Shown: one piece after another, positions 43,201-56,428 of the stretch
Layout of the letters: every line of letters begins with the position of its first letter
How positions within the stretch are numbered: position 1 is the stretch's first letter
Assembly: GCA_017306155.1 (NCBI GenBank)
Contig: JAFKJB010000008.1
Location: 104,238 to 168,237 of the forward strand
Source: Nitrosospira multiformis
GTDB taxonomy: Bacteria; Pseudomonadota; Gammaproteobacteria; Burkholderiales; Nitrosomonadaceae
Reading direction: 5' to 3'
Length of the DNA stretch: 64,000 bases
The notes under the pieces: generated by a model
What the model saw: only the letters and a program-made list of their open reading frames with translations
The model's database searches: none
What the model was told of the DNA's origin: nothing
Program-made: the position numbers and the translations under genes

Positions 43201-43828
43201 GTTGGGGCCGGTCAATACCGCGGCGCTCGATGAATTGCAGTCTTGCCAGACCCGAAAAACCTATCTCGATTCACAGGCGCAGGACCTGGAAGAAGCATCG
43301 GAAACCCTCAGGAATGCAATACGGCGCATAGATCGTGAAACCCGTGAGCGGTTGCTCGAAACGGTCGAGAAAGTGAATAATCATCTGGGCGACATGTTCC
43401 CCACCATATTCGGGGGTGGACATGCGAAGCTGATGCTGAGAGGTGAAGAAATTCTGGATGCAGGCATACAGATTGTCGCTCAACCTCCTGGCAAGAAAAA
43501 CAGCTCGATTCATTTGTTATCCGGGGGCGAAAAGGCGCTGACCGCGCTGGCGTTCGTATTCTCGCTGTTTCAACTCAACCCGGCGCCATTTTGTATGCTC
43601 GATGAGGTGGACGCTCCCCTGGACGACAGCAATACTGAACGTTTCTGCAATCTTGTGCGAAAGATGTCGCGCCAGACCCAGTTCGTATTTATCAGCCACA
43701 ACAAAATTACCATGGAAATGGCGCAGCAGTTAATAGGGGTCACCATGCAGGAGAAAGGCGTATCGCGCGTGGTGGCGGTAGAAATCGAGGAAGCTGTAAG
43801 ACTGGGCGATACGGCCTTTGCAACGTGA
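40247..43828 (+). CDS. smc: Chromosome segregation protein SMC
   Basis: SMC ATPase of condensin, 1193 residues. The N-terminal ATPase half has Walker [12 protein letters not shown] near residue 32. Long coiled-coil arms rich in Glu, Gln and Arg follow, with a hinge around residues 500-670, then the second arm. The C-terminal half has the ABC signature [14 protein letters not shown] and Walker [14 protein letters not shown]. The start is a TTG matching the family N-terminus [17 protein letters not shown]. Within the hinge is a low-complexity Lys/Ala/Glu insert ([20 protein letters not shown]). The zipA-like gene begins 8 bases after the stop. Confidence 0.97.
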   Translation: MRLSHIKLAGFKSFVDPTEIPFPGDLVGVVGPNGCGKSNVIDAVRWVLGESRASALRGESMQDVIFNGSTSRKPVGRASVELAFDNSLGKAAGQWSSYAEICIKRVLRRDGESTYYINNIHVRRRDIADIFLGTGLGGRGYAIIEQGMISRIIEAKPEEVRVFLEEAAGISRYRERRRETESRLADTRENLLRVNDICQELEKQLVRLGQQAETARRFEDLQSRLDKAQNLLWFARKQEAASQRALAEKEIQSLQTTLEAEAAALRRAEKQLEERRADHFAASDLLHDAQGELYAANADVAYTEQQIQHVRENYQRIAQQIAAMKHQLEHYARQGDAAVDSLNRWREEYEQAQSRSEASKQKATVESEKLPLAETIFRTRQEKLAGAQRDLLLAEQSEQLEKSHRAHAEKALQQLETRRGRLLAERDALPESRIEELSNLTREVEATAHDLKQKQEEFAQTENLLLDAEEVKREFARNVQVLEQQVMQAEARLSALQRLQGSLESSEGLNAWFARHRLDSLPRLWQGIQIEKGWEDALEAVLRERLNGTRVAQLEAALEWANPPPGKCAMFEPAGVSLQKTEKAAKAAKVAEAEEADDKPARDGGAGVALRSYMTCSDMSIKSVVDEWLSGIFAIDGLDAALSRRNLLSPGEMLVTREGCVVTSHSLTFYSPDSQLHGVLARQREIAQIEVEMEALRVKFDVEQSALDTAGDTCYDLESSLSSLRHENERLQQLHHNVQMQALKLTQETERSEQRREQIDCDLAEIKQEAEAEASRQCDAEARLAEQGERIKFLQEQVRTEQRAREAAEESLVTQRHLAQNALKEMQEAAFHEKTCEHKIAEAQNAIGGIERSVGEFGVQLEKLQVEQDSFDESHLVGMLQERLELREQREQKLSEARNALEDLAAKLRQIEQERMVSEQKLHPLREAINHMRLKEQEARITENQFGEQLQECEIPEEELINSLGKTRPAALQSEVSRLRGDIGALGPVNTAALDELQSCQTRKTYLDSQAQDLEEASETLRNAIRRIDRETRERLLETVEKVNNHLGDMFPTIFGGGHAKLMLRGEEILDAGIQIVAQPPGKKNSSIHLLSGGEKALTALAFVFSLFQLNPAPFCMLDEVDAPLDDSNTERFCNLVRKMSRQTQFVFISHNKITMEMAQQLIGVTMQEKGVSRVVAVEIEEAVRLGDTAFAT

Positions 43829-43835
43829 AGCGACC

Positions 43836-47269
<3,434 letters not shown>

Positions 47270-47285
47270 ACAGGTGGTTTAATTA

Positions 47286-48170
47286 ATGCCCAAAATACGT
47301 AAAGCAGTTTTTCCGGTGGCAGGAATGGGTACTCGTTTTCTCCCCGCGACGAAGGCAAATCCCAAAGAAATGATGCCTATTGTAGACAAACCGTTGATTC
47401 AGTACGCCGTTGAAGAGGCGATCGCAGCGGGTATCACGGACATGATTTTCATAACCGGCCGTCACAAGCGTGCCATCGAAGACCATTTCGACAAAGCGTA
47501 CGAAATGGAAAGTGAACTGGAGGCACGTGGCAAAAATGAAACGCTGGAAATGCTGCGCAGCATCCTGCCCAAAAACATTCATTGCATTTACATCCGGCAG
47601 TCGGAAGCACTCGGGTTAGGGCACGCTATCCTTTGCGCGCGTCCGGCGGTGGGAAATGATCCTTTTGCCGTGCTGCTGGCAGACGACTTGCTCGTGGGAG
47701 ATGAGCCGATCATGCGGCAGCTGGGCAAGGTGTACGAGGAGAACGGCTGTTCGATTCTGGCCGTACAGAATGTCGAGCCTGAAGACACCAGGAATTATGG
47801 CATTGTGAAATGCGGGCCTGGAATGAACGGCTTGCATCCCATTACCGGAATCGTGGAAAAACCCGACCCGAAGAATGCCCCCTCTACCCTGGGTGTCGTC
47901 GGACGCTATATTTTGACTCCGAAAATCTTCGAGCACCTGGAAAGGGTGCAACCGGGCGCCGGCGGGGAGATTCAGCTGACCGATGGAATCGCCTCGCTTC
48001 TGCGGGAAGAGCGGGCGCTGGCATACGAATTCCGCGGAACGCGTTACGATTGCGGGAGCAAGATAGGATACCTCAAGGCAACGATTGCGCTGGCGCTTCA
48101 GCATCCTGAGGTCGGGCGCGAGTTTGCGGCGTATCTCGATACCAGATGCATGGGGCATACCAGCGTCTAG
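47286..48170 (+). CDS. galU: UTP-glucose-1-phosphate uridylyltransferase
   Basis: Makes UDP-glucose for polysaccharides and lipopolysaccharide, 294 residues. The nucleotide-binding [20 protein letters not shown] motif is at the N-terminus, with [13 protein letters not shown], the GLGHAILCA stretch, VLLADDLL, and [15 protein letters not shown] start 16 bases after ligA. UDP-glucose made here could feed the exopolysaccharide genes at 17.9-20.9 kb; that link is inference. Confidence 0.96.
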   Translation: MPKIRKAVFPVAGMGTRFLPATKANPKEMMPIVDKPLIQYAVEEAIAAGITDMIFITGRHKRAIEDHFDKAYEMESELEARGKNETLEMLRSILPKNIHCIYIRQSEALGLGHAILCARPAVGNDPFAVLLADDLLVGDEPIMRQLGKVYEENGCSILAVQNVEPEDTRNYGIVKCGPGMNGLHPITGIVEKPDPKNAPSTLGVVGRYILTPKIFEHLERVQPGAGGEIQLTDGIASLLREERALAYEFRGTRYDCGSKIGYLKATIALALQHPEVGREFAAYLDTRCMGHTSV

Positions 48171-48229
48171 CCATCCATTGTCCGATCGAATTTTTCCTGC
48201 CCTTATTCTTCATCAGGTTACCCGTGCCG

Positions 48230-48775
48230 ATGCTTCCATACGAGGATGCACAGAAAATTCTGAGAGAAGCAGAGCAGATATTTCCTGCTGATGCTGTAGT
48301 GGAAACCGTCAGGCGTATGGCAGCCGATATTACGGCTGTTCTGGCACATCGGTATCCTCTGGTGCTGAGCATTATGGGCGGCGCGGTTGTGTTTACCGGG
48401 CAACTGCTTCCTCTGCTGGAGTTCCCGCTTAATTTCGATTATCTTCACGTCAGCCGTTACGCTGACAAAACGCGCGGCGGCGCGATCGACTGGAAAGCCT
48501 CACCGGGCGAAAATGTGCAAGACCGGGTCGTACTGGTGGTAGATGATATCCTCGATGAAGGAATCACGCTCGCCGCCATACGTGAATGGGTGATGAGCCA
48601 CGGCGCAGCCGCATTTTACAGCGCCGTTTTTGCCGAAAAGGATATTGCCCGCCCCAGGCCGATCAGTGCGGATTTTGTAGGTCTTGTGGTGCCGAACCGC
48701 TACGTCTTCGGCTTTGGCATGGATATATATGGGGCATGGCGAAACTTGCCCGCCATCTATGCCTTGAAAGAGTGA
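48230..48775 (+). CDS. Hypoxanthine phosphoribosyltransferase-like enzyme
   Basis: Type I purine phosphoribosyltransferase, 181 residues, converting hypoxanthine or guanine with PRPP to the nucleotide. The PRPP motif VVLVVDDILDEGITL is intact, and IMGGAVVFTGQLLPLL carries the pyrophosphate loop; FDYLHVSRYADKTRGG is the flexible catalytic loop. The ATG at 48230 (or GTG 48224) is chosen; the open frame reaches back into galU. The next gene, 16 bases downstream, is a phosphorylase that may release hypoxanthine, making a salvage pair. Confidence 0.88.
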   Translation: MLPYEDAQKILREAEQIFPADAVVETVRRMAADITAVLAHRYPLVLSIMGGAVVFTGQLLPLLEFPLNFDYLHVSRYADKTRGGAIDWKASPGENVQDRVVLVVDDILDEGITLAAIREWVMSHGAAAFYSAVFAEKDIARPRPISADFVGLVVPNRYVFGFGMDIYGAWRNLPAIYALKE

Positions 48776-48791
48776 GGTAAAATCCAGAGAT

Positions 48792-49538
48792 ATGCTTGCA
48801 ATTATTGGCGGGACCGGAATGGCCCAGCTTGAGTGTCTTGAAATTTCTCATCAGAAAGTTGTAACGACCCCTTACGGGGAGCCATCAGGGCCCCTGACTT
48901 TCGGCAAGATACGTAACAATACCGTCGTTTTTCTGGCGCGTCATGGATATGGATATACGATTCCCCCCCACGAGGTGAATTACCGCGCCAATCTGTGGGC
49001 ATTGCAGTCGGTGAATCTGACGAGGGTGATAGCGGTTGCTTCGGTAGGTGGAATCCGTACTGATCTCGCACCAGGCACGGTAGTGATTCCTGATCAGATC
49101 ATCGACTATACCCACAGTCGCAAGTATACCTATTACGATGGCAAAGACCGGTCAGTGACCTACATCGATTTCACCGAGCCCTACTGTCCTTTGACCCGCA
49201 AGCGTCTCCTGGAAGCAGCAGAACGTGCCGGCGAAAAGGTGCTTGACGGAGGAGTTTATGGGGCGACCCAGGGGCCGCGGCTCGAAACTGCGGCTGAAAT
49301 CAACCGGCTGGAGCGGGATGGGGTTGACATGGTTGGAATGACAGGTATGCCCGAGGCTGCCCTTGCCAAGGAGTTGGGCCTGTGCTACGCAACCATGGCT
49401 GTGGTCGCAAATTATGCGGCTGGGCGTAAAAACAGCGCTCATCTCATCCGTCTGGATGAGGCCCATGCCGTTCTGGAAAAAACGATGGTCAGGGTCAGAA
49501 ATATTCTCGAATGGGTGGTAATGCTCGATGCCGATTAA
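48792..49538 (+). CDS. S-methyl-5'-thioinosine (or thioadenosine) phosphorylase
   Basis: Trimeric nucleoside phosphorylase of the PNP/MTAP family, 248 residues. Phosphate-binding and base-binding segments are visible: [61 protein letters not shown] and [17 protein letters not shown]. The last base-site segment reads VVANYAAGR. Betaproteobacterial and Pseudomonas relatives act on methylthioinosine, giving hypoxanthine and methylthioribose-1-phosphate; this fits the adjacent hypoxanthine phosphoribosyltransferase. Specificity for inosine versus adenosine is inferred. The stop overlaps the def start by 11 bases. Confidence 0.87.
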   Translation: MLAIIGGTGMAQLECLEISHQKVVTTPYGEPSGPLTFGKIRNNTVVFLARHGYGYTIPPHEVNYRANLWALQSVNLTRVIAVASVGGIRTDLAPGTVVIPDQIIDYTHSRKYTYYDGKDRSVTYIDFTEPYCPLTRKRLLEAAERAGEKVLDGGVYGATQGPRLETAAEINRLERDGVDMVGMTGMPEAALAKELGLCYATMAVVANYAAGRKNSAHLIRLDEAHAVLEKTMVRVRNILEWVVMLDAD

Positions 49539-50061
49539 GTCTGTCCTCAAAATGGGGGATCCCCGCTTACTCGAAGTGGCCCGGAAGGTGGAGAATTTCA
49601 GCGCGCCTGAGTTCGAAGCATTGCTTCAAGACATGCGTGATACGATGGAGGCGTTGGAGGGCGCCGGCCTGGCTGCGCCGCAGATCGGGATCAGCCTGCA
49701 GGTTGTCATTTTCGGGGTGGAGCATAATCCACGCTATCCGGATGCGGAGGAGGTACCCTACACAGTGCTGGTAAATCCGGTACTGACCCCTCTCACGGAA
49801 TATATGGAGCAGGATTGGGAAGGCTGTCTGAGTGTTCCCGGTCTGCGCGGGATGGTCCCCCGATATGCCAGGATACGTTATGAGGGTTCGGACCAATATG
49901 GTAATCGCATAGATCGGACGGTGGAGGGATTTCACGCCCGGGTGGTGCAACACGAATGCGATCACTTGCAGGGGATTCTCTACCCGATGCGGATTACCGA
50001 TTTTCGCACATTCGGTTTTACCGATGTGCTGTTCCCGGACAGACCGCCCTTGGCCGAATAG
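49528..50061 (+). CDS. def: Peptide deformylase
   Basis: Removes the formyl group from nascent proteins, 177 residues. All three motifs are present: [10 protein letters not shown] (motif 1), WEGCLSVPG (motif 2, metal-binding Cys) and QHECDHLQG (motif 3, HExxH). Its start overlaps the phosphorylase stop, so it is translated from the same message. A hairpin with a T-run follows at 50071-50126. This copy is not in the usual def-fmt pair; another def may exist elsewhere. Confidence 0.95.
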   Translation: MPIKSVLKMGDPRLLEVARKVENFSAPEFEALLQDMRDTMEALEGAGLAAPQIGISLQVVIFGVEHNPRYPDAEEVPYTVLVNPVLTPLTEYMEQDWEGCLSVPGLRGMVPRYARIRYEGSDQYGNRIDRTVEGFHARVVQHECDHLQGILYPMRITDFRTFGFTDVLFPDRPPLAE

Positions 50062-50070
50062 CGGTTTTCC

Positions 50071-50126
50071 AACCGGTGAAATGGGGGGAGGGGAAATGAC
50101 AGAATCTCCCAACCGGTTTTTATTTT
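50071..50126 (+). terminator. Rho-independent terminator after def
   Basis: Outer stem AACCGGT (50071-50077) with ACCGGTT (50112-50118), inner stem GGGAG with CTCCC, followed by TTTTTATTTT. It ends the galU to def transcript and lies just before the convergent aroK stop. Confidence 0.7.
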
Positions 50127-50712
50127 ATCCGGTACGGGATGAGATCGTCAGCTGTTGGGCCAGCGATTGAGCAAGATGCCGGGGGCTTCGTTTCCCGCTC
50201 TCCACCACGATGTGCGCCGTCTCCCGGTATAAGGGGTCGCGCTGCACAAACAGTTCAGCCAGTCTTGCGCGGGGGTCGGAGGTTTGCAGCAGCGGACGAT
50301 TCCTGTCATGCCGCGTGCGGCGCCATAAGTCGTCAATGGAGGCTCGCAGATATATCACGGTACCGCCGTGCTTCAGCATCGTCCGGTTTACTTCACTCAA
50401 TACGGCTCCGCCTCCCGTCGCCAGAATGATATTCCTTGCATTCATGAGTTCGGACAGTATCTCGGTCTCGCGTCTGCGAAAACCGGCTTCTCCTTCGATC
50501 TCGAAGATCGTGGGAATGCTGACACCCGTTCGTTTTTGTATTTCCCGATCCGAGTCGTAAAAGGTTTTTTCCAGGAAATGGGAGAGGAGCCTTCCCACCG
50601 TCGTTTTTCCGGCGCCCATCATCCCGACCAGAAGGATGTTTCCGGTGGCTGCGCGAGCGTCAGCCACCCCTTTCGCATCAACTGCGGGAACAACTGCATC
50701 TGTTGAAATCAT
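50125..50712 (-). CDS. aroK: Shikimate kinase
   Basis: Phosphorylates shikimate in aromatic amino acid synthesis, 195 residues. Walker A is GMMGAGKTTVGRLL; the shikimate site includes FYDSDREIQKRTG, EGEAGFRRRE and ATGGGAVL; the lid has RNRPLL. The N-terminus is about 20 residues longer than the core family (MISTDAVVPAVDAKG). Unlike most proteobacteria, aroB does not follow downstream on this strand; def is convergent instead. ATG start. Confidence 0.95.
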   Translation of the reverse strand: MISTDAVVPAVDAKGVADARAATGNILLVGMMGAGKTTVGRLLSHFLEKTFYDSDREIQKRTGVSIPTIFEIEGEAGFRRRETEILSELMNARNIILATGGGAVLSEVNRTMLKHGGTVIYLRASIDDLWRRTRHDRNRPLLQTSDPRARLAELFVQRDPLYRETAHIVVESGKRSPRHLAQSLAQQLTISSRTG

Positions 50713-50814
50713 CGGGAGAATTGTAGCGGAAATACAAGTGTTACATCTATTCCACCACCTCGAGTTTTCAGTACTCCGCCTGATTTTTTACAGGGAATAT
50801 CAAAAGACTGCTAC

Positions 50815-51120
50815 TCACCTCTCCTGCATGGGAGGCACTTTGGTGAACTCATTCCTGTTCAGTCTGCCATCCCGATCGATATCAAGACTGCGGAAAACCT
50901 GGGGAGACATTTTCTGTACCGCAGCCTCCTTCATGGTTATGTACCCATCCTCATCGGTGTCGTACAGTTCCCAGGGCGGCGTGACAACCTCACGCGCATC
51001 CGGTTTTCGTTCCGCGGAAACCTCCGCCATCTTTGTCTCCGCGAAGGCCCGTGCCGGAAGGCCGCAAGCAGCAATGAGCAACGCAATGCCGATGCTTCCT
51101 GATAGGTAGCGATTTTTCAA
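50815..51120 (-). CDS. Secreted EF-hand protein
   Basis: Exported 101-residue protein with two calcium-binding EF-hand loops, DTDEDGYITMKE and DIDRDGRLNRNE, both with the D-x-D-x-D-G pattern. A signal peptide (YLSGSIGIALLIAACGLPA to AFA) precedes them. The preferred start is a TTG at 51120; the frame extends 25 codons upstream into a Pro-rich stretch unlikely to be coding. Possibly a periplasmic calcium sensor or buffer. It lies downstream of the small membrane peptide and the stress-type cluster on the same strand. Confidence 0.7.
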   Translation of the reverse strand: MKNRYLSGSIGIALLIAACGLPARAFAETKMAEVSAERKPDAREVVTPPWELYDTDEDGYITMKEAAVQKMSPQVFRSLDIDRDGRLNRNEFTKVPPMQER

Positions 51121-51212
51121 GTCAACCCCACTGAATTGTGGTTGCGGTTGCAGGCAGGGAGGCGGAGGAAGCAGAAAACCCCGGCCCGGCCGCATGGATC
51201 GGGAATCTCCGC

Positions 51213-51293
51213 CTAATTCATCAACAAGTAAATGACGATTAAAATAAACGCAGGCACACCCAGAAGCCAGGCAATAAAATATTTTAACATCAT
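51213..51293 (-). CDS. 26-residue hydrophobic membrane peptide
   Basis: A very short frame, MMLKYFIAWLLGVPAFILIV followed by IYLLMN, forms a single membrane helix. GGGAGAG precedes the ATG by 2-3 bases. It lies between the EF-hand gene and the 115-residue gene of the YqjD-like cluster. Small hydrophobic proteins of this type occur in envelope-stress clusters. Too short for domain assignment; the ribosome site, helix and context are the evidence. Confidence 0.6.
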   Translation of the reverse strand: MMLKYFIAWLLGVPAFILIVIYLLMN

Positions 51294-51387
51294 GACTCTC
51301 CCGAGAAAATTGGAAAATCTTTCTCCCTGATCAATTTTTCCCTGTGCTTTTTAAATGACGCTGCTTTTATTACTCCTGCACCCGAAA

Positions 51388-51735
51388 TTACATCCGCCGG
51401 CGGGAATTCAGCGATCTTATCACCACCGGCAGAACCTCACGCATCACCAGGGTTCTCGCGCTGCTGCCCAGGACGCCGGAGGATAGGGCAATGCCGCTTT
51501 TTACCGCTTTGCTCAACGATCTGGATGGCATTGCGGCCAACACGGCTAACAGACCCAGCGAGAGAGAGTAGGGGTGGCGCGCTATGAACCTGAATGTCCG
51601 ACTGCGCGGAAAAACATCGTCGCCCGTCAACTGCGTCCGCTCATCCTCATGTCCATACCTGGATCGATATTCGCTGCGGCTGGCATGCATCCGCTCCAAC
51701 AGCGCCTTTTTTTCATATTCCAGCGAGGTGCTCAT
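51388..51735 (-). CDS. Hypothetical protein of the YqjD-like cluster
   Basis: A 115-residue protein: a charged N-terminal half (EYEKKALLERMHASRSEYRS) and a hydrophobic C-terminal half (FIARHPYSLSLGLLAVLAAM, then AVKSGIALSSGVLG). Its ATG overlaps the stop of the holin-like gene (ATGA). The arrangement after YqjD- and YqjE-like genes suggests a YqjK-like third member, but similarity is not clear enough to name it. Confidence 0.7.
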   Translation of the reverse strand: MSTSLEYEKKALLERMHASRSEYRSRYGHEDERTQLTGDDVFPRSRTFRFIARHPYSLSLGLLAVLAAMPSRSLSKAVKSGIALSSGVLGSSARTLVMREVLPVVIRSLNSRRRM

Positions 51736-52100
51736 ACGATGTCCTTCATCAGCTTGATATCCTGCTGTAGTTCATCACGCACGGTATCAAAAGCTGAAAC
51801 GGAATCTGTCTGACCGGGGATCGTGAAATAAGCTACAAAGGCAGTCAAGGCATAGAAAGCGACAACTCCCCAGGCTGAGACCACGCGATAGGGGGTGTCC
51901 CAGAAAGTAACGATAACGGCAACTCCCGCGAACACAAGACTCAGGACGGAGAGAAACGTCATCACGACGTAGCCGATCAACCGTCGCTTTAAGTTCCTTC
52001 CCTGAATCTCCACGGATATTTTTATCAGTTCAATGTATTCGCTGAGGCGTTCGAGGATGAGAACTCCAATTTCTTTCGCTTTTTTAATGGTCTCAAACAT
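51732..52100 (-). CDS. Phage-holin-family / YqjE-like membrane protein
   Basis: A 122-residue protein with two membrane helices (VVMTFLSVLSLVFAGVAVIV and GVVAFYALTAFVAYFTI) between charged ends, matching the small holin-superfamily/YqjE group found beside YqjD-like genes. Despite the family name, no phage genes are near and a stress-related membrane role is more likely. It overlaps the next gene by four bases and follows the DUF883 gene by 37 bases. Confidence 0.8.
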   Translation of the reverse strand: MFETIKKAKEIGVLILERLSEYIELIKISVEIQGRNLKRRLIGYVVMTFLSVLSLVFAGVAVIVTFWDTPYRVVSAWGVVAFYALTAFVAYFTIPGQTDSVSAFDTVRDELQQDIKLMKDIV

Positions 52101-52137
52101 GGCGGTTCATCTCGGGCTAAGTAGCGAACGCACGGGC

Positions 52138-52563
52138 TTAGCGGCGGGCCAGCAACAGGCCGATTATAAGGCCGATCCCGGCCGCGTAGCCAACCGATTG
52201 GAGAGGATGTTCACGTATACACTCCTTCGAGCATTCGACGGCATAGTCAAATTGCTCATGGGCGTCCTCCGTCAGGTCGTGGACAGCCGCGCGCGTGTCA
52301 GCAATTTTTGCCATAAGTTTTTCCTTGGCCTCTTCCAGGTCAACGTCTGAGAGATTGGGAATGCGGGAAATGAGATCATCCAGATCGGCTCTCAGCTTTT
52401 CAAACTCATCCCTTGCCACCGATCCGACTTCCTGACCGGCCGATTTCGCTGCCCAGCCTACGCGTCGGGCCGCATCGCCCGCATGCCGAGTCATATTTTC
52501 CGCAGCTTCCCGGGCATCGCTCGCCGCGTTTTGTAAAGTATCCTTTGAGGTATCGTGTGCCAT
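52138..52563 (-). CDS. DUF883 (YqjD/ElaB-like) protein
   Basis: A 141-residue membrane-anchored protein: a long helical, charged N-terminal part and a C-terminal helix with glycines (GYAAGIGLIIGLLLARR) typical of DUF883. E. coli YqjD anchors ribosomes to the membrane in stationary phase; the same role here is inference. AAGGAGA precedes the ATG. It is the first gene of the leftward stress-type cluster. Confidence 0.88.
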   Translation of the reverse strand: MAHDTSKDTLQNAASDAREAAENMTRHAGDAARRVGWAAKSAGQEVGSVARDEFEKLRADLDDLISRIPNLSDVDLEEAKEKLMAKIADTRAAVHDLTEDAHEQFDYAVECSKECIREHPLQSVGYAAGIGLIIGLLLARR

Positions 52564-53116
52564 GTTCTTCTCCTTTTACTTTTAATTGATTTCATTAAAA
52601 TAGAGGCGGTACTTGTTCAGCACGCGTCAGATGTCAGTTTCCGGCAGTTGCGGATGCAGGTCTGTTCGTTGACACACATAGCACATCCGTAGATTCCAAT
52701 CCGCAGATTCCCCTCAGTTTCCCTCCGTGAGCGGGATGCTCCTCTTCTGTGAACAGCGGCATCACCGTATCCGTACCCGACTATTGTATCTGGCACAGCA
52801 CAAGTTCAATTGGGTGAATCAATTCAGGAATGGTATAATCTATAGTTAACTCGGCCTCGCCCAGTTTTGCAGGGTTTGCAGAGTCAGTCAGGTTTGCCTG
52901 GAAGATTGAATCTGGTGCCATTTTCCGCGGATACTGCTTCCGCTGCAGTTGCTGCGGCAGCGTTCATTGCTGCATCCAGATGGGACGGTCAAGTTAAAAG
53001 TCGTTCAAATTAAAAGTCGGTTCAAATTCACACATCCGCCTGTTTCTAAAGGGTGCTCTGCATTGAAGCGGAGCGACTATGGCAGATGGAGGCTCAACCC
53101 TTAAAGGAGAAATTTT
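52564..53116. other. 553-base divergent control region of the YqjD cluster and rpsB
   Basis: Contains the rpsB promoter at 52834-52839, a leader of about 270 bases before rpsB, and an imperfect tandem repeat (TTAAAAGTCGTTCAAA at 52994-53009, then 53010-53026 with one extra G). The long leader may hold an S2 autoregulatory site, as in other proteobacteria, but no exact match was made. No gene seen. Confidence 0.55.
52831..52839 (+). promoter_or_regulatory. Extended -10 promoter of the rpsB operon
   Basis: TGGTATAAT: a perfect -10 with the TGn extension. The best -35 (TTGGGT, 18 bases upstream) is weak, normal for extended -10 promoters. Predicted start near 52846, giving a leader of about 270 bases. 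Confidence 0.65.
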
Positions 53117-53872
53117 ATGTCAGTAACGATGCGGCAAATGCTGGAGGCGGGAGTTCATTTCGGGCATCAGACCCGCTTCTGGAGTCCCAGGATGGCGCCG
53201 TATATTTTTGGCCATCGCAACAAGATACACATCATCAATCTGGAAAAAACCCTGGTAATGTACCAGGAAGCGATGAATTACGTGCGTCAGCTGGCGGCCA
53301 ACAAAGGCACGATTTTATTTGTCGGAACCAAGCGTCAGGCACGGGATATCGTGCGCGAGGAAGCAATGCGCTGCGGCTCGCCCTTCGTCGACCAACGCTG
53401 GCTCGGTGGAATGCTCACCAACTTCAAGACGATCAAACAATCCGTTAAAAGACTCCATGATATGGAAGCGATGATGGAGGATGGAACGCTCGACAAGCTT
53501 TCCAAGAAAGAAGCATTGGATCTGCAGCGGGAACTGGAAAAACTCAATCGCAGTCTGGGAGGCATCAAGGACATGAAGAGTCTGCCGGACGCTATGTTCG
53601 TCATCGATGTCGGCTATCAGAAAGGGGCGATAACCGAGGCCAGGAAGCTCGGTATCCCTATTGTCGGTATTGTGGACAGTAACCATAGTCCGGCGGGCGT
53701 AGATTATGTCATTCCTGGAAACGACGATTCCAGCCAGGCAATTCGCCTTTATGCCCGCGGTGTCGCGGACGCCATTCTGGAAGGCCGGAATCAGGCCATC
53801 CAGGAAATTGTACAGAGTGTACAGAGCGATTTCGAGGAAACGGATGAGGCAGTAGCCGGCGAGCAGGAATAA
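53117..53872 (+). CDS. rpsB: 30S ribosomal protein S2
   Basis: Small-subunit ribosomal protein, 251 residues, beginning [20 protein letters not shown], the classical S2 start. AAGGAGA lies before the [23 protein letters not shown] is the conserved central segment; the C-terminus is acidic. It opens the rpsB-tsf-pyrH-frr cluster. Confidence 0.98.
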   Translation: MSVTMRQMLEAGVHFGHQTRFWSPRMAPYIFGHRNKIHIINLEKTLVMYQEAMNYVRQLAANKGTILFVGTKRQARDIVREEAMRCGSPFVDQRWLGGMLTNFKTIKQSVKRLHDMEAMMEDGTLDKLSKKEALDLQRELEKLNRSLGGIKDMKSLPDAMFVIDVGYQKGAITEARKLGIPIVGIVDSNHSPAGVDYVIPGNDDSSQAIRLYARGVADAILEGRNQAIQEIVQSVQSDFEETDEAVAGEQE

Positions 53873-53962
53873 GGGATAAATCTCGTCGGAGTGGAGCACA
53901 TGAATCCGTGCCGGAGGCGCGCACATCCAGCGCTTCTTTTTTGAAAATTATCTGGAGCGAAT

Positions 53963-54874
53963 ATGGCGGAAATCACCGCACAAATGGTGAAGGAATTGCG
54001 CGAGATGACGGGTCTCGGCATGATGGAGTGTAAGAAGGCCCTGGCTGAAACCGGTGGAGACATGAAAGCCGCAGAAGACCTTCTGCGTATCAAGAGTGGC
54101 GCCAAGGCGAGCAAGGCAGCCGGGCGGACCGCAGCGGAAGGAATGGTGGCGGCCCATATCGCGCGTGACGGCAGGAGCGGTGCACTGGTGGAAGTCAACT
54201 GCGAAACCGATTTCGTCGCAAGGAACGAGGACTTCATCAGCTTTGCGCGCAGCCTTGCAGAATTGCTGACAACGGAAAGCGTAGCGGACAACGAGGCGCT
54301 CGCAAATGCCAGGTTGGCAAACGGTGAAAGCGTGGAGGAATTCCGGAAAGCGCTGGTAATGAGGCTGGGCGAAAACATCAGCATACGTCGTTTTGTGCGC
54401 CATGAGGCGGCCGATTCGCAGGATGGTCGTCTTGCATCCTATCTGCACGGCGCAAAAATAGGCGTCATGGTCGATTATACGGGCGGCGATCAGGCCCTGG
54501 GCAAGGACCTCGCGATGCATATCGCCGCCAGCAAGCCGGTGTGCGTGTCAAGCGAGCAGGTTTCTCCGGAGCTGCTGGAGCGTGAACGCCAGATATATAC
54601 CGCCCAGGCAGCGGAGAGCGGGAAGCCGGCCGATATCGTTGCGCGCATGGTCGATGGCCGTATTGCCAAATATCTCGCCGAGATAACGCTTCTGGGGCAG
54701 CCGTTCGTCAAAAATCCGGATCAGACGGTGAAACAGTTGCTCGCAGAAAAATCCGCCCACGTCAACGGTTTTACCTTGTATATCGTTGGGGAAGGGATAG
54801 AAAAGAAATCTGGCGATTTTGCTGCCGAAGTCATGGCGCAAATGGGTCAGGCCAAACAGGAAAAAACTTCTTAG
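53963..54874 (+). CDS. tsf: Elongation factor Ts
   Basis: Nucleotide exchange factor for EF-Tu, 303 residues. N-terminal UBA-like domain ([20 protein letters not shown]), then the conserved [16 protein letters not shown]. The last region (KTVKQLL-type, here [10 protein letters not shown]) is normal. GGAGCGA precedes the ATG, 90 bases after rpsB. Confidence 0.98.
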   Translation: MAEITAQMVKELREMTGLGMMECKKALAETGGDMKAAEDLLRIKSGAKASKAAGRTAAEGMVAAHIARDGRSGALVEVNCETDFVARNEDFISFARSLAELLTTESVADNEALANARLANGESVEEFRKALVMRLGENISIRRFVRHEAADSQDGRLASYLHGAKIGVMVDYTGGDQALGKDLAMHIAASKPVCVSSEQVSPELLERERQIYTAQAAESGKPADIVARMVDGRIAKYLAEITLLGQPFVKNPDQTVKQLLAEKSAHVNGFTLYIVGEGIEKKSGDFAAEVMAQMGQAKQEKTS

Positions 54875-54889
54875 CCCGCCGGATTGCTC

Positions 54890-55606
54890 ATGACCTTACC
54901 CGCTTATAAGCGCATCCTGCTGAAGCTCTCGGGCGAAGCTCTCATGGGTGACGATAGTTATGGCATCAACCGGGATGTAATCGAGCGAATCGTGGCCGAG
55001 ATAGCTGAAGTGAATCAGCTGGGTGTCGAGGTTGCGGTAGTGATAGGCGGTGGCAACATTTTCCGGGGGATGACCTCGTCTGCGGAAGGCATGGACCGCG
55101 CGACCGCGGACTATATGGGGATGCTCGCAACCGTCATGAATGCGCTGGCATTGCAGGATGCGATGCGGCGGGCGGGCCTGGTGAGCAGGGTGCAATCCGC
55201 CCTGCGCATCGATCAGGTGGTGGAACCGTATATCCGGGGCAAGGCAATACGCTATCTGGAGGCAGGCAAGGTGGTCATTTTTGCCGCCGGCACCGGTAAT
55301 CCATTTTTTACGACCGATACAGCGGCGGCTCTACGGGGAATGGAAATGAACGTGGATATCGTGCTCAAGGCTACCAAGGTGGATGGCGTATATACCACCG
55401 ATCCCAAGATAAATCCGGATGCTGAACGCTACCAGAGGTTGTCGTTCGACACAGCTATTGCCGAGAATCTCAAGGTAATGGACGCGACGGCGCTGACGTT
55501 GTGCCGCGACCAGAAGCTTCCGCTCAAAGTCTTCAGTATCTTCAAGGCGGGGGCGTTGAAACGGGTAGTCATGGGCGAGGAAGAGGGTACGTTGGTGGAA
55601 GTCTGA
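54890..55606 (+). CDS. pyrH: UMP kinase
   Basis: Bacterial UMP kinase of the amino-acid-kinase fold, 238 residues, allosterically GTP-activated in the family. [16 protein letters not shown] and [11 protein letters not shown] bind nucleotide and phosphate; [20 protein letters not shown] is typical. The ATG at 54890 is preferred over an upstream TTG. Fifteen bases after tsf, as in many proteobacteria. Confidence 0.97.
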   Translation: MTLPAYKRILLKLSGEALMGDDSYGINRDVIERIVAEIAEVNQLGVEVAVVIGGGNIFRGMTSSAEGMDRATADYMGMLATVMNALALQDAMRRAGLVSRVQSALRIDQVVEPYIRGKAIRYLEAGKVVIFAAGTGNPFFTTDTAAALRGMEMNVDIVLKATKVDGVYTTDPKINPDAERYQRLSFDTAIAENLKVMDATALTLCRDQKLPLKVFSIFKAGALKRVVMGEEEGTLVEV

Positions 55607-55756
55607 GTACTTTCTCCGGCTACCCTGGCCATTTGATCGGATATAGAGGGGCCACAGCTTGAATTGTCGGCCTCGTGCCGCGGCAGGCTGCCGAAACCAG
55701 GATGGCCTTGGGTTATATGTCATGACTATATATCATTTACGTCATTTCTAACTATC

Positions 55757-56314
55757 ATGATTGCCGAGATAAAAAAATCCGCCGAACAGAAAATGCAGAA
55801 AAGCCTGGAAGCATTGAAACTGGATCTGGGCAAGATACGAACCGGGCGCGCCCATACAGGTCTGCTGGATCACGTCACCGTGGATTATTACGGGAATCCG
55901 ACAGCAATCAACCAGGTGGCAAGCATCAACCTTGCGGATGCCCGCACTATTACCGTAGCGCCATGGGAAAAGAAGATGCTGGGCGCGATAGAAAAAGCCA
56001 TCCGCAATTCAGACCTGGGGTTGAATCCAGCGACCGTAGGCGAATTGATCCGGGTACCCATGCCACCGCTCACCGAGGAACGGAGGCGTGATCTCACCAA
56101 GGTGGTAAAGCACGAGGGTGAAGCCGCGCGTGTGGCAATGCGAAACATCCGCCGGGACGCAAATGCGCACCTGAAGGACTTGCTCAAGGAAAAAAAGATT
56201 GCCGAGGATGAAGAACGCCGGGGACAGGATGATATCCAGAAACTTACCGATCGCTATATCGCGGAAATAGACAAGCTCCTCCAGGCCAAAGAAGCCGAAC
56301 TGATGGCCGTATAA
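55757..56314 (+). CDS. frr: Ribosome recycling factor
   Basis: Splits post-termination ribosomes with EF-G, 185 residues. Begins [53 protein letters not shown] and the C-terminal helix match the family. The start is the ATG directly at the family N-terminus, 150 bases after pyrH; an open frame of 31 codons upstream is not typical. Confidence 0.97.
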   Translation: MIAEIKKSAEQKMQKSLEALKLDLGKIRTGRAHTGLLDHVTVDYYGNPTAINQVASINLADARTITVAPWEKKMLGAIEKAIRNSDLGLNPATVGELIRVPMPPLTEERRRDLTKVVKHEGEAARVAMRNIRRDANAHLKDLLKEKKIAEDEERRGQDDIQKLTDRYIAEIDKLLQAKEAELMAV

Positions 56315-56428
56315 ATGGAGTAATATTGCGGGAGGTGAAAGCAGTGGCCCCACTTGCCTGTTCCGGAATAGCCGTACCCGAAATAAAAATACCTTCGATT
56401 TCAATTTTGAATCTCAACAGTATTCTCC

